Numbered from the stretch's first letter, positions 11,000-21,903 are shown. The stretch: 64,000 bases of DNA from Batillaria attramentaria (GCA_018292915.2 JACVVK020000467.1:447644-511643), one strand, 5' to 3'. Notes: a model not told the origin generated them from the letters alone. Translations and numbers: made by a program.

Positions 11000-11330
11000 G
11001 AATTAGGCATACAGTCTGAAGCGTTCCCGACAACCACAACGACCCCACACCCAGGGCGCTACATATGTATCAGACAGAAACGAAACAATGCTGACACGCC
11101 ACAAACTTTCTAGTGTCGTAGGTGAAGTTCTCGGGAGGTGAGACAGAAGTAAGTTGTAGCCCGCAGCTACGACTTTCTTCTCTGTCACCTCCGGAGAACT
11201 ACACCTACGGCGCTACCCCCCCCCCCCCAAAAAAAAAAAAACAACAAAAAAAACAACAACAAACAAACAAAAAAAACAAACAAACAAAAAACAAAAACAA
11301 AAACAAAAAAAAACCTCTGAAAACTGAAGT
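11000..11330. repeat. Inverted repeat and A-rich tract, unit 1
   Basis: GTAGGTGAAGTTCTCGGGAG (from 11119) faces a near reverse complement ending at about 11206, forming an imperfect hairpin. It is followed by poly-C, then a ~90-bp A-rich tract (AAC/AAAC). An upstream block at 11020-11051 (CGTTCCCGACAACCACAACG) recurs inverted at 62620-62660. Unit 2 counterpart: 37300-37625. Confidence 0.55.
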
Positions 11331-12104
11331 TTAAAACCAAACTTTCGGAAACAGTTAACAACTTCTCCCTGCAGACATTGTTTACAAAAGAAAATCTATG
11401 ATGCGCCATTTGCACGAAGCGGGCCTGTTTTCATCTCAGTCTATGAAACCTACCTGAATGATTAATCTCAGTTTTAAAAACCGAGTTTTCGCGTAAAGAT
11501 GAGTTGTAAAACCAAGCTTCAGCTTTGGTGCAAAGAAACAATCCGGTTTGGTGCAAACGTCGCTCCATATAAAATAGGTCAATAGCCGCTCCAACTCGAA
11601 ATTTTCTCATGACTTCTTTGGTATAGGGATGTATGTGAAATGTTTGTTGCATTGTCTGGGCAGTTTGTCGTGTTCATCTGTGAAACGTTTGCTCCAGTTC
11701 TAAGCGTTTTCTGATCATTTGCTTGCTCCAGACTCCTATCAGTATCGCTATGCTGACACAGCTGTCTTGGCTCCCGATCAAGCTTCAGAAATGATCTCAG
11801 TAGCAGACGACTTCCCGTTTGGCGAATCTTTCGTTAGATTTGCGAGGTCTGTGTCTACTTCTCTTCAAGCCGAATGCATGTTGGTGTGAAAATTAATGAC
11901 AGTTCCAAAGTGGTTTCTAAACAGGTTTTGTGTATTTTTGTCCGTGGAGCTAAAATGAAATGAAAACAAACTTCGATGTAACACTAAGGCGTAATTCGAC
12001 GTAACACTAAGACAGAGCAACCTCACCTACCATTACAATGGCAGTTAAAAATAAGAAAAACTGACAAGATATTAAAAGGCACTCAAAAGAACATTCTGAG
12101 GCTT
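11331..12104. other. Non-coding interval downstream of GPCR-A1
   Basis: About 770 bp with no supported gene or clear repeat structure. It lies 3' of the receptor on the minus strand. The (CA)n tract begins at its right end. Unit 2 equivalent: 37630-38402. Confidence 0.5.

Positions 12105-12153
<49 letters not shown>
12105..12153. repeat. (CA)n microsatellite 3' of GPCR-A1
   Basis: A CA tract occupies this position downstream of GPCR-A1, GPCR-A2 (38403-38451) and, in related form, GPCR-C (63615-63682). It abuts the conserved 3' flank ACTGAACACC. Confidence 0.9.
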
Positions 12154-12154
<1 letters not shown>

Positions 12155-12229
12155 CTGAACACCTTCAACCTACATCTATTAGCTGTCCTCAAAAAGATGG
12201 ACACGTCTTATGTTGATACTTTAGAAGTG

Positions 12230-13251
12230 TCACGATGTACCTGGAGGCACGCTTGGATGTATGGTTGCAGTCTGACGGCCAGTTATTGATGTGGATAGTG
12301 GAAAGACACTAACGTTTGGTCCCAGCATATGTCTAGCTTGCTTCCTGAACTCCATCCCTGCCCAGATATACAAGATAAAGTTGATGGCGTGGTTCAAACA
12401 CTTCAGAAACTCTGGCAACGTCCCACCAGAAGACAAACTGCTTGTCTGACCACACGGGTCGGCCTATTAATCTTGCATATATCAGACCCACTTGCGTTGG
12501 AAGCATGAGCACAATAAAGGCAAAAGCCTCTGCTATGGTGGTGTAAGTCATCCGGGAAATCCTCTCGGTCACTTGAGCCGTGCTGACTTGGTGGGTCAAA
12601 CCGTTTTAATTCCATCACTTTCCGGATGAGGAAGTAGTTACTGATGACCATGATGACTGAAGGCACATTAATGCCGATTGCGGTATTGAAGGTATCCACT
12701 GGTAATTGGGCAGTTTCTCTAAAGCTTTTACTCCAACCGCACTTCTTCTCGGAGCTGACGTCTTGTATAACGAAAGGAATGTAGGAATTGCAGCCGACGC
12801 AAATAGTGACGACACTGGCGACTATGATGTAGGCGACTTTGACTGTGCACGTTGCATGCATGCGTTCGAGCCGAAAAATAATAAGCACTCGATAGACAGT
12901 CAGGATCACAAGCATGAAGGCTGACTGCCACCCCAACGCTTCTGTCGACCACAAGGAAAAACGCGCACAGAGCCTTGAGCTGGTCCTGATATTTAAAGCA
13001 AACGTATATTTTGTCCATTTGCCCAAGCACAAGGTGATCATTATGAGGAGGTCAGTGGCGGTCAGTGTTTTAAAAAACACGTGAGACGCCGAGTTGACAT
13101 GCAGCCGGTGCAAGATTATCAGTGTCAGGGAATTGCCAACGATTCCTAAAGCCAAGACGAAGGGTCCAGCTATGATCCACAAGTATTTACTTCTGTCAGG
13201 CCACGGATCTGCTGTAAAGTTGGATGGAAATGCATGATAATCTGCTTCCAT
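12230..13251 (-). pseudogene. Rhodopsin-like GPCR-A1 (frameshifted copy)
   Basis: Same gene as the intact copy at 38528-39547, with the same start (13251) and stop (12230), but four single-base changes break the frame. They are an extra A near 12408, an extra A near 12600, an extra A near 12960 and a missing A near 12990. The last two nearly cancel, so only about a dozen residues between TM2 and TM3 are scrambled; the others abolish ICL3 onward and TM7. All four lie in A homopolymers, so this may be a working gene with sequencing errors rather than a true pseudogene. Conserved 5' flank continues about 240 bp upstream. Confidence 0.85.
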
Positions 13252-13554
13252 TGTACCTGGCTACTCCCTTCTACGCCTACAAGTATGAGACACAGAGAAG
13301 CACTTTCAACTTGCAATTAGACGCTAGTTTTTGTCGGCGTCACTGCTTGCTGTAGTCAGAGTAACACAACTGCAAGAAAGGCGTCATCCGATGTGTTTAT
13401 GTCATTTATGCATTTACACGTAATCTGTGCGTTCTTCAGAATTATTTTTTTAAAGTTCCTACCTGGGATGTACAACATCAAAATGACGTCAGATCTGTAA
13501 AACGTGGTCAATATCAGTCTTAATCATGTCGGGAGGAAAATATCAATCCGTCAG
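13252..13554. other. Conserved 5' flank of GPCR-A1
   Basis: About 240 bp upstream of the ATG are closely matched in front of GPCR-A2, B1 and B2 (39548-39790, 17521-17750, 43805-44040), so the duplicated piece included upstream sequence. On the minus strand a CATCCCAG/GTAGGA donor-like site near 13470 could belong to a 5'-UTR exon; this is weak. No TATA box is evident. Confidence 0.45.
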
Positions 13555-16110
13555 TCACTCTCTGGGGCACAGAGTCTTTCAGTGGAAAGTACCTCTGTGC
13601 TAGCACTCTCTGGGGCACAGAGTCTTTCAGTGGAAAGTACCTCTGTGCACAGTGGGGAAATGGCGCTCACTGCGCTACCGTGACGGGCCTAAATTGTCTC
13701 GGTGCTCTCAAACACAAGGTCGCGCACTATGTCATCCTTGACCAGCTTTGAACCCAGAGGGATCCTCAATGGCGCAAGTGATGGCAGGCTGTCTTCAGAG
13801 TGAAAGTAGGCGTGTTTCTGAATCAGAGACATTCATAACATGTCTCTGTCTGAATGGACAGATCTATTATTACATTCAGTCTTAGAGCACGGGTGTGTAT
13901 GCTTTTGTAATCGTCTCTTATTCCACCACAAGGCAGGTACGTGATCGTCTGCACCGTGCAATAATATTTGCCTGTAGAGTGCAACACCCTTGCCTGTCCA
14001 GAGTGCAACCCCTTTGTTATGTATTTCTCTGATTCAGAAACACGCCTCAAAGCTGGTCAAGGATGACATAGTGCGCGACCTTGTGTTTGAGAGCACCGAG
14101 ACAATTTAGGCCCGTCACGGTAGCGCAGTGAGCGCCATTTCCCCACCGTGCACAGAGGTACTTCCACTGTGCCCCAGAGAGTGCACCCTTGCCTGTCAGA
14201 GTGCAACCCCCTTGCCGTTTACTCACATCCTGTTGGATTAGTGTACCACGTAAACAGTGCCATCAAAGCGCAACAATAATTGTCCGCTGGCAAATATTTT
14301 GCCCAAACGAAAAGTGGTCGGATATTCAAGACTTCGTTTCAAATCGAATCATATGACACACAAGTCTCTGCTTTTCTAAAAAAAATTCGCCATTTTTAAA
14401 AATGGCGCTGGGTGTAAGCAGTCCACATTTTCACGCCCCGCCGAAAAGGGACTGCACTCTGGAGTCTACTGTGCTAGACCACTTTTCGTTTGGGCAAAAT
14501 CTTTGCCAGCGGACAATTATTGTTGCGCTTTGATGGCACTGTTTACGTGGTACACTGATCCAACAGGATGTGTGTAAACGGCAAGGGGGTTGCACTCTGA
14601 CAGGCAAGGGTGTTGCACTCTACAGGCAAGTATTATTGCACGGTGCAGACGATCACGTACCTGCCTTGTGGTGGAATAAGAGACGATTACAAAAGCATAC
14701 ACACCCGTGTTCTAGGACTGAATGTAATAATAGATCTGTCCATTCAGACAGAGACATGTTATGTATTTCTCTGATTCAGAAACACGCCTACTTTCACTCT
14801 GAAGACAGCCTGCCCATCACTTGCGCCACTGAGGATCCCTCTGGGTTCAAAGCTGGTCAAGGATGACATAGTGCGCGACCTTGTGTTTGAGAGCACCGAG
14901 ACAATTTAGGCCCGTCACGGTAGCGCAGTGAGCGCCATTTCCCCACCGTGCACAGAGGTACTTCCACTGTGGCCCCAGAGAGTGCAACCCTTGCCTGTCA
15001 GAGTGCAACCCCCTTGCCGTTTACTCACATCCTGTTGGATCAGTGTACCACGTAAACAGTGCCATCAAGCGCAACAATAATTGTCTGCTGGCAAAGATTT
15101 TGCCCCAAACGAAAAGTGGGTCGGGTTTTTAACACTTCGTTTCAAATCGAATCATATGACACACAAGTCTCTGCTTTTCTAAAAAAAATTCGCCATTTTT
15201 GAAAATGGCGCTGGGTGTAAGCAGTCACATTTTCACGCCCCGCCGAAAAGGGACTGCACTCTGGAGTCTACCGTGACGGGCCTAAATTGTCTCGGTGTTC
15301 TCCAACACAAGGTCGCGCACTATGTCATCCTTGACCAGCTTTGAACCCAGAGGGATCCTCAATGGCGCAAGTGATGGCACGCTGTCTTCAGAGTGAAAGT
15401 AGGCGTGTTTCTGAATCAGAGACATACATAACATGTCTCTGTCTGAATGGACAGATCTATTATTACATTCAGTCCTAGAGCACGGGTGTGTATGCTTTTG
15501 TAATCGTCATTTATTCCACCACAAGGCAGGTACGTGATCGTCTGCACCGTGCAATAATACTTGCCTGTAGAATGCAACGCCTTTGCCTGTCAGAGTGCAA
15601 CCCCTTTGCCGTTCACTCTCACATCCTGTTGGATCAGTGTACCACGTAAACAGTGCCATCAAAGCGCAACAATAATTGTCCGCTGGCAAAGATTTTGCCC
15701 AACGAAAAGTGGTCGGATATTCAACACTTCGTTTTAAATCGAATCATATGACGCACAAGTCTTCGCTTTTCTAAAAAAATTTCGCCATTTTTGAAAATGG
15801 CGCTGGGTGTAAGCAGTCACATTTTCACGCCCCGCCGAAAAGGGACTGCACTCTGGAGTCTACTGTGCTAGACTCCAGAGTGGCCATCAAAGCGCAACAA
15901 TAATTGTCCGCTGGCAAAGATTTTGCCCAAACCAAAAGTGGTCGGATATTCAAGACTTCGTTTCAAATCGAATCATATGACACACAAGTCTTCGCTTTTC
16001 TAAAAAAAAATAAAAAAATAAAAAAAATCGCCATTTTTAAAAATGGCGCTGGCTGTAAGCAGTCACATTTTCACGATCCGCCGAAAAGGGACTGCACTCT
16101 GGAGTCTATC
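13555..16110. repeat. Nested inverted-repeat (MITE-like) cluster between GPCR-A1 and GPCR-B1
   Basis: Built from two modules. Module X (around 14250-14474, 15048-15270, 15648-15866, 15887-16108, plus an inverted piece at 14485-14570) contains the palindrome CGCCATTTTTAAAAATGGCG or a one-base variant at 14388, 15191, 15783 and 16029. Module Y occurs forward at 13665-13990 and 15268-15580 and inverted at 14633-14935, with a partial inverted copy at 14033-14125. A 49-bp direct duplication lies at 13556-13654. There is no transposase; it looks like repeated insertion or rearrangement of a small TIR element. Confidence 0.75.
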
Positions 16111-16324
16111 CGTCAATTACTTTTAATTATCCCAAAGAGGGAAATTCAGATGGAGAGTACACACACACACACACAACACACACACACACACACGGGTGGG
16201 TTGTTGTCAGTTGCTGTTTTTCTTTCTCTCTTCAAGTGTGTAAGACCTATCAAAGACAATATTAGACCCGTCACGCTATAGCGGATCTAGAATCTTTGGG
16301 GAGGAGGGGAGGGGGAGAGAGAGA
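16111..16324. other. Short non-coding interval with (CA)n, unit 1
   Basis: Contains a (CA)n tract at 16158-16192 and GGGAG-rich sequence, and leads into the truncated SINE. No gene seen. Unit 2 equivalent: 42399-42612. Confidence 0.5.
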
Positions 16325-16418
16325 GTGGGTGAGTGGGTGGGTGTTTGAAGGTTTAACGTCCTTTTCCACCACATGCGGGTGATATCAACGACGAGGCAAC
16401 GATGAAAAAGCCAGCACA
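16325..16418 (-). mobile_element. Truncated SINE fragment, unit 1
   Basis: Only the tail half of the SINE (GTTTAACGTCCTTTTCCACC to GCCAGCACA) is present; the tRNA head with A and B boxes is missing. It is joined through a short CACACA to the conserved 3' flank of GPCR-B1, exactly where GPCR-A has its (CA)n tract, so the junction may have formed by recombination at CA repeats. Confidence 0.7.
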
Positions 16419-16500
16419 CACACAACTGAACACCCTCAACCTACATCTATTAGCTGTCCTCAAAAAGATGGACACGTCTTATGTTGATACTTTGGAAGTG

Positions 16501-17520
16501 TCACGATGTACCTGGAGGCACGCTTGGATGCATGATTGCAGTCTGACGGCCAGTTATTGATGTGGATAGTGGAAAGCCACTAACGTTTGGTCCCAGCATA
16601 TGTCTAGCCTGCTTCCTGAACTCCACCCCTGCCCAGATATACAAGATAAAGTTGATGGCGTGGTTCAAACACTTCAGAACTCTGGCAACGTCCCACCAGA
16701 AGACAAACTGCTTGTTTGACCACACGGTTTGGCCTATTACTCTTGCATATATCAGAGCCACTTGCGTTGGAAGCATGAGCACAATAAAGGCAAAAGCCTC
16801 TGCTATGGTGGTGTAAGTCATCCGGGAAATCCTCTCGGTCACTTGAGCCGTGCTGACTTGGTGGGTCAACCGTTTTATTTCCATCACTTTCCGGATGAGG
16901 AAGTAGTTACTGATGACCATGATGACTGAAGGCACATTAATGCCGATTGCGGTATTGAAGGTATCCACTGGTAATTGGGCAGTTTCTCTAAAGCTTTTAC
17001 TCCAACCGCACTTCTTCTCGGAGCTGAAATCTTGTATAACGAAAGGAATGTAGGAATTGCAGCCGACGCAAATAGTGACGACACTGGCGACTATGATGTA
17101 GGCGACTTTGACTGTGCACGGTGCATGCATGCGTTCGAGCCGAAAAATAATAAGCACTTTATAGACAGGATCACAAGCATGAAGGCTGACTGCCACCCCA
17201 ACGCTTCTATCGACCACAAATAAAACGCGCACAGAGCCTTGAGCTGGTCCTGATATTTAAAAGCAAACGTATATTTTGTCCATTTGCCCAAGCACAAGGT
17301 GATCATTATGAGGAGGTCAGTGGCGGTCAGTGCTTTAAAAAAACACGTGAGACGCCGAGTTGACATGCAGCCGGTGCAACGATTATCAGTGTCAGGGAAT
17401 TGCCAACCGATTCCTAAAGCCAAGATGAAGGGTCCCAGCTATGATCCACAAGTATTTACTTCTGTCAGGCCACGGATCTGCTGTAAAGTTGGATGGAAGT
17501 GCACGATAATCTGCTTCCAT
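16501..17520 (-). pseudogene. Rhodopsin-like GPCR-B1 (pseudogene)
   Basis: Second receptor of the unit, 4.27 kb upstream of GPCR-A1 in the minus-strand sense and very similar to it. A 4-bp deletion at about 17166, in the codons of the DRY-equivalent region, shifts the frame; the adjacent Arg codon has also become AAA (Lys). Unit 1 has further single-base additions in homopolymers near 17341, 17380, 17407 and 17434. ORFs left are 16501-17232 (TM3 end to C-terminus) and 17091-17423. Confidence 0.88.
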
Positions 17521-17881
17521 TGTACCTGGCTACTCCCTTCTACGCCTACAAGTATGAGACACAGAGAAGCACTTTCAACTTGCAATTAGACGCTAGTTTT
17601 TGTCGGCGTTACTGCTTGCTGTAGTCAGAGTAACACAACTGCAAGAAAGGCGTCACCCGATGTGTTTAGTCATTTATGCAATTACACGTAATCTGTGCGT
17701 TCTTTAGAATTATTTTTTAAAAGTTCCTTCCTGGGATGTACAACATCAAATGACGTGGTCTTTTATGAAATGAAAAACTTTCCCGCGTTATGAACTTCTT
17801 CTTCTGGCCGCCATTTACAGCTCCTTCGAAAAGACTTCTTCCTTCATTTCTGTAATGCTGTACTGCGCCACGCGACATATA

Positions 17882-17885
<4 letters not shown>

Positions 17886-17939
<54 letters not shown>
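17886..17939. repeat. (TG)n microsatellite at the GPCR relic junction, unit 1
   Basis: A pure TG tract that passes directly into receptor-derived sequence at 17940. Unit 2 counterpart: 44170-44223. Confidence 0.9.
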
Positions 17940-17940
<1 letters not shown>

Positions 17941-18125
17941 CAAGCAGTTTGTCTTCTGGTGGGACGAGGCCAAAATTCTTAAGTGTTTGAAGACTTTATC
18001 TTGTATATCTGGGCAGGGCAGGAAGCAGGCTAGACATATGATGTGACGAAACGTTAGTGTCTTTCACTATCCACACCAATAACTGGCCGTCAAACTGCAA
18101 CCATGGATCCAAGCGTGCCTCCACG
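17940..18125 (+). pseudogene. GPCR 3' relic on the plus strand, unit 1
   Basis: Translates as DKQFVFWWDEAKILKCL, matching the start of TM7 of GPCR-A (DKQFVFWWDVARVLKCL). Small deletions have removed the NHAIN part and a few residues before RKQARHM. The region to 18125 still matches the receptor tail coding sequence, including the end of the ORF. It is opposite in orientation to the intact receptors and starts exactly at a (TG)n tract. Confidence 0.8.
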
Positions 18126-18356
18126 CGTCTTTGCAGTCGGACCGTTAGTAAACCAAGAAACCGAGAATACTCCGGTTTCTTGCATTATATTCAGAATGGA
18201 ATGCACTTTATTTTTGCTTCAAACAATATTGTTCTAACTTTTACCGATTTTGAGATATTTAGGTATAAATGATGGTAGATTACTTTATTCCGAGTGTATC
18301 TATTGTTTTCATTTCATTTAAGTTCGCCACAGCGATTGATGGGGTAGCCCTGCATG
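18126..18356. other. Interval between the two plus-strand GPCR relics, unit 1
   Basis: AT-rich sequence of about 230 bp with no gene or repeat that I recognise. Unit 2 equivalent: 44412-44643. Confidence 0.4.
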
Positions 18357-18422
18357 TATCTTGACACTGATAATCTTGCACAAGCTGCATATCAGCTCGG
18401 CGTCTCACGTGTTTTTTTATGT
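18357..18422 (+). pseudogene. GPCR TM1/TM2-loop relic on the plus strand, unit 1
   Basis: Translates as LTLIILHKLHISSASHVFF-like sequence, matching the end of TM1 and the first intracellular loop of GPCR-A (LTLIILHRLHVNSASHVFF). It lies about 230 bp after the 3' relic, in the order end-of-gene then start-of-gene, as if two plus-strand receptors had been eroded from their facing sides. A (TG)n tract follows at 18443-18474. Confidence 0.75.
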
Positions 18423-18474
18423 TGTTTCCATGTGTTCGTATGTGTGTGCGTGCGGTGTGTGTGTGTGTGTGTGT

Positions 18475-19262
18475 GAATTGTGTCCAGGCCCGTTTCTTCG
18501 AAAATACTCAACCGAATGGCTTCAAATTTGGGGTATCCAAATATATCAAAATGTTACATTAGAGGAACCAAGCGTGTGATGATTGCTTAAGTGGATTTGG
18601 GAGTTATCGCCCTTTTGAGACAAGTTGGTTGTCTTTCGTTTACAGTTTAATATTTATTTAAATCACTCAATTTTTGGCAGTAGATAGCTTGAATACGGAC
18701 TCTGAACAGAGTCACTACTAGAAAATGGTCGCTCTTATAGTTTTCATGTAAACCGAACCTGAGTTGACATTGCATGTGAACCCAGTTCAGATGCCTGTAT
18801 CTCCGAAAATACTGAACCGATCGATTTCAAATTTGGGGTTTCTAAATGAATCAAGATTGTTAAATAGAAGGCCCGATCCAGGAACGATTGCACACATGAT
18901 TTGCGAGTTATTGCCCTTTTCAGAAATAGTGGCTTTCTGGCGTTTGAAGGCGTAATATTTACCTAAATCACTCCATGTTTTGGACATAGATAGCATGAAT
19001 ACGGACTCTTAACTGAGTGAAGTTTGGAGGTTGTCGCTTTTATACTTTGGCGTAAGCCGTACCTGATGAAAGTGCTGGTGAACCCATTTTAGATCTCAAA
19101 ATCGCTCCTACTATATATATAGATATGTGTCTGGGGGTGCCATAAAAAATATATTGAAAAATTAGAAAAATTCTTTGCAGCCGTTATCGTCAGTTTGACT
19201 CGAAACGTTGTACTCAAAGCACATTTCCTCCACAAGCCACAGCGCCTCACAAACATCGAAGA
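18475..19262. repeat. Inverted copy of TIR-element interior, unit 1
   Basis: Reads as the diverged reverse complement of 3893-4545, including both ~300-bp blocks with GGGAGTTATCGCCCTTTTGA and GCGAGTTATTGCCCTTTTCA motifs, and begins at a (TG)n tract as its counterpart ends at (CA)n. The terminal GAATTCGGAAAGAAAG repeats are not seen here. The two copies lie about 14 kb apart in opposite orientation. Confidence 0.7.
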
Positions 19263-19645
19263 ACAAGGAGAACGGCCCCGTCCTACAAAGTTGTTTCTCC
19301 AAACTTCATTTTATTTTGTCTGTTTTGTTGTCGGTTCTCTCCCCTCTCCAAGTTCTACCAATGACACTAGATCCTCTACGACCTCGACCGATTAGCCACG
19401 TGACTGGGGGTTGGGGCCGGGGTGGGGGAAGAAAGGGAGAGAGAGAGAGGCAGAGAGAGAGGGTGGGTGGGTGGGTGTTTTAGGGAGGTTTACACGCCCT
19501 TTTCCCCCACATAAGGGTGATATCAAAGACGGGGCAACGAGAAAAAAGGCCAGCACAAATATTTGGCCCCAGCGGCCGGGATTCGAACTCTCGGCCCAAG
19601 CATTGAAAGTCCCAACGCTCTACCATTCGGCCACCCTGGCTCCCC

Positions 19646-19677
<32 letters not shown>

Positions 19678-20762
19678 CGTCAGTTCCGTGAACTAAACAT
19701 TTGACGTCAGCCTCAGGCAGGTCGTCATACAGAGAGAGAGAGAGAGAGAGAGAGATGACGTCAATTCCGTGAACTAAACTTTTGACGTCAGCCTCTAGCA
19801 CTGAGATCGTCTGAGGATGCTTGTTCATGTCTTGTGATTTCCCTGTTGGCTTTGTGACTTCTCCGACTGAATTATTTTTCACATGAAATCTGGAAGATCT
19901 AGAGGGCTGATGAAATGTCGGAAGCAGTGACGATACTTGCAGATTTTGTCTGTGAACCAAACATTTGACGTCAGCCTCACGCTGCTCGTCTGACAGATGC
20001 TACTTCTTCATATCTTGTGATTTCCTTGTTGCTTTTGTGACTTCCGTGACTGAATTAATTTTGACATAAAATCTGGAAGATCTAGAGAGCTGATGAAACG
20101 TGGACTTAAGTGCCTTGAATTGTACTTACGAAATTGCAATATTGGAACTTTTTTGACCGGCGCTTTTCGCAGAAACATGAAAAAATGTGTTTCTCTAAAA
20201 AGCTCTGTTATTCTGAATACTAAAGACAATAATAGTGCAGTAGTTCACGTCAGATGTGCAGTTGGCACAAGTGACAAAAAATACCGGAATGATGAATAAT
20301 TTGAAGGAGTCTTTTAATAGATATTTGGCCTTATATGCAAAACCACCCCTACCTCGGAAACATTTTTCTTACACAAAACCTGTCAGAGCTACAGAGCCGT
20401 GCTACGAAAACAGGCAGTATAGATTGGATGATCTGCGCAATTTCAGAAAATGAAGCCATTTGAACATTTTTTTCGAAAAAAATCGTAACCTGACCGATTT
20501 TTTTAAACCGGCGATAACTCCTTTGAAAATGCCGCATGGATAAAATTCGTGAAAGGTAGGTCTGGAGAAGGTGGAATTCCTATTTTCTATCCAAAGTAAA
20601 AAGGCTCCAACGAGGTGGTTTAGGAGATAGCCATCATTACATAATTTCATGTGAAAAATAATTCAGTAGGAGAAGTCATAAAGCCAACAGGGAAATCACA
20701 AGACATGAACAAGCATCCTCAGGACGTAACCCCAGTCACGTGGCTAATCGGTCGAGGTCGTA
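19263..20762. repeat. ~1.6-kb composite repeat, copy 2 in unit 1, with fold-back tail
   Basis: Same opening, SINE, GA tracts and gacgtcagcc blocks as copy 1, but the (CA)n and terminal palindrome are missing. From 20647 to 20762 the sequence turns back on itself: it is the reverse complement of pieces at about 19797-19885 and 19379-19408. Many single-base indels relative to unit 2 lie in this stretch. Confidence 0.72.
19462..19645 (-). mobile_element. tRNA-derived SINE, composite copy 2, unit 1
   Basis: Same A-box-like and B-box head on the minus strand as 9002-9178. It contains several extra bases in homopolymers compared with its unit 2 partner (45744-45921). Confidence 0.78.
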
Positions 20763-21290
20763 CCTCTAGTCACAGTTCCTAACTCAGGATTTTGGGCGAA
20801 GTGTGATGCGTGTTGGCTACACGATTGAAATTGTGATGGTTACGTGCTTTGACCCCATAATATTGAGGGCAAATTGCATTTCGAGGCTGGCGAGTGGCGC
20901 TATTTAAGCCTAGACGCCAAAAAATCGTTTTCGAACATTGACCTTCGTTTCGAATCTATCACCAAAGACCACGCCCCTTTCTCTCCATATACGGCACAAC
21001 ACCGTGAATGGGACAACCGATTCAAAATGCAAATGGCTTGCATGTTTGCAACCTTTCGGAGCTGCATGTCTGTTTTCTATGGAAAATGGAGTACTATATA
21101 TGCATCGTTGACGTTTCCAAGAAATGTTTGCATCCTCTACAACGACGTGGTACGTGATTGTGTCATTGTTGGCTTATTTAGCGTAAGCAGTAGTAGATAA
21201 TTAACTTCTTTTCTGTGAAGCGGAACCGATACGTTGTAAACTGTGTGGCAGTCCGCACAAATCGACTTCTGTTACGCGTATCATAGTTTG
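20763..21290. other. ~500-bp single-copy interval, unit 1
   Basis: Occurs once per unit, between composite copies 2 and 3. It has short ORFs on both strands but no domain that I recognise, and the frames are disrupted by indels between units, so coding is not supported. Unit 2 equivalent: 47048-47573. Confidence 0.45.
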
Positions 21291-21292
21291 AC

Positions 21293-21902
21293 AAGGAGGA
21301 AATGCCCCGTCCTACAAAGTTGTTTCTCCAGGAGGAGTCTTTTAATAGATATTTGGCCTTATATGCAAACCACCCCTACCTCGGAAACATTTTCTTACAC
21401 AAAACCTGTCAGAGCTACAGAGCTGTGCTACGAAAACAGGCAGTATAATTGGATGATCTTCGCAATTTCAGAAAATGAAGCCATTTGAACATTTTTTTCG
21501 AAAAAATTCGTAACATGACCTTTTTTCTTTTTTAAACCGGCGATAACTCCTTTGAAAATGCCGCAGGATAAAATTCGTGAAAGGTAGGTCTGGAGAAGGT
21601 GAATTCCCATTTTATATCAAAGTAAAAAGGCCTCCAACGAGGTGGTTTAGGAGATAGCCATCATTACATCCGTCCACACACACACACACACACACACGTC
21701 AACTCCCGCCAAAAAGAACGCAGCAGCATAGTGTGCACGTCCGAGTGTCTATGACGCAGATTTCGTTACGTCACTGTGTGCGTGAAAGTAAGTATTGTGT
21801 GGAGAAACGTCACAGTCTTGTTTTGTATCACTGAAACTTGCTGCTGCGCGTAGCAAAATCTGCCCCGTCTCATAAAGTTGTTTCTCTATAGAGAAACAAC
21901 TT
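21293..21902. repeat. ~1.6-kb composite repeat, copy 3 in unit 1, internally deleted
   Basis: Keeps the opening CCCCGTCCTACAAAGTTG and the right-hand part ending in a perfect inverted pair AAGTTGTTTCTC/GAGAAACAACTT at 21875-21902. About 985 bp are missing at 21330, including the SINE. At the junction CTCCA is followed by GGAGGAGTC, leaving about three filler bases. Confidence 0.8.
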
Positions 21903-21903
21903 A

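Noticed and set aside
20874..21200. 108-codon ORF in the single-copy interval
   Set aside because: Its frame is not kept in unit 2 and it has no recognisable domain.
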